NCBI RefSeq assembly: GCF_026540895.1
Contig: NZ_JALNUR010000014.1
Location: 1-64,000 of the forward strand
Reading direction: 5' to 3'
DNA from: Sphingomonas sp. GM_Shp_1
Lineage (GTDB): Bacteria > Pseudomonadota > Alphaproteobacteria > Sphingomonadales > Sphingomonadaceae
Length of the DNA stretch: 64,000 nt
Both the position numbers and the translations under genes were made by a program. The notes under the pieces are model-generated. The model did no database searches. It was not told the origin of the DNA and saw nothing but the letters and a program-made list of their open reading frames with translations. This document shows positions 63,732 through 64,000 of the stretch, one piece after another. The number at the start of each line of letters is the position of its first letter. Position 1 is the first letter of the stretch.

Positions 63732-63784
63732 TCCAAATATGGCCTGTAAAGCGAGATCGCGCAACATTGATGGCCATATATGGA
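63732..63784. promoter_or_regulatory. hipBA operator candidate: paired 13-bp inverted repeats
   Basis: TCCAAATATGGCC (63732-63744) and GGCCATATATGGA (63772-63784) are inverted copies with one mismatch, 27 bp apart, starting 2 bp upstream of hipB. Position and symmetry fit a HipB autoregulatory site. Confidence 0.6.
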
Positions 63785-63800
63785 CGTATGTAGACTCTTG

Positions 63801-64000
63801 TTATTCTGCGGCCTCAGCCAACGGCTGGTCGCTGTCGGCCGAAAGATCGACGATGCGGATGTTCCCGCGACTGGTATCGATCAACCCCGCCTTGCTCATG
63901 AGTGCGAGTTCCCGGGCAAGCGTACCGTGCGTTTTGGCGCGCGAGCCGTCGACGTCGCTGCCGATCGTGCCTAGGACCGGGGACGAGGCCTTGGCGTCGT
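63801..64000 (-). CDS. C-terminus of a winged-helix regulator (partial, Crp/Fnr-like?)
   Basis: The minus-strand frame runs from the right edge to a TAA at 63801-63803, giving the last 65 residues. The segment LARELALMSKAGLIDTSRGN then IRIVDL resembles the recognition helix and wing of Crp/Fnr-type regulators. The gene start and ligand domain lie outside the window. The family assignment is tentative. Confidence 0.5.
   Translation of the reverse strand, partial: DAKASSPVLGTIGSDVDGSRAKTHGTLARELALMSKAGLIDTSRGNIRIVDLSADSDQPLAEAAE

Noticed and set aside
63780..63974. 64-codon plus-strand frame at the right edge
   Set aside because: The opposite strand shows a winged-helix regulator tail with better family resemblance.

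Overview
The window looks like chromosomal DNA of a Sphingomonas-type alphaproteobacterium. Evidence: very high GC, three large TonB-dependent receptors, two SapC-like proteins, a flavin-dependent halogenase beside a TonB receptor, a CpdR-type response regulator, an HWE-family histidine kinase and many palindromic intergenic repeats. No rRNA, CRISPR array or insertion sequence was seen. Genus is inferred from gene content, not from a marker gene.

Left part (1-16.9 kb): the end of an MFS efflux pump, two sensor kinases (a HWE kinase and a hybrid PAS kinase with receiver), acetyl-CoA synthetase, a cyclophilin-like protein, tRNA-Ser(GGA), a metallo-hydrolase, a zincin-like lipoprotein, a GH27 alpha-galactosidase broken by a one-base frameshift, a CPA-type antiporter coupled to an OmpA-like lipoprotein, and two small unknown proteins.

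17-24.3 kb: a complete RND tripartite efflux operon (MFP, pump, outer-membrane factor) flanked by two TetR regulators, with a palindromic operator candidate at the divergent promoter. 24.3-31.4 kb: a small GTG-start acidic protein, a TonB receptor divergent from a halogenase-SapC operon, then a ClC transporter. 31.4-34 kb: RNase H-like protein, FAD oxidoreductase, GNAT acetyltransferase. 34.4-37.6 kb: iron block (Fur-box-like site, siderophore receptor, PKHD hydroxylase). 37.7-40.8 kb: secreted phosphodiesterase-like protein and sialate O-acetylesterase.

41-44.8 kb: branched-chain 2-oxoacid dehydrogenase E1alpha-E1beta-E2, with a 104-bp palindromic repeat lying in frame inside the E2 linker. 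45-60.2 kb: mini bactofilin-like repeat protein, RarD permease, SDR, a glycan-use pair (TonB receptor plus glucoamylase-family lipoprotein) with a LacI-type operator candidate, a crotonase-fold protein lacking both catalytic Glu residues, DUF1289, DEAD-box helicase, FAD dehydrogenase, SapC, cytochrome b561, GFA protein, a probable small RNA with its own promoter and terminator, N-formylglutamate amidohydrolase and CpdR.

60.3-64 kb: tRNA-Val(GAC) followed by a tyrosine integrase, a small unknown gene, a hipBA toxin-antitoxin operon with an inverted-repeat operator, and a winged-helix regulator running off the right edge. This looks like one end of an integrated element. At least six families of palindromic repeats are scattered between (and once inside) genes.
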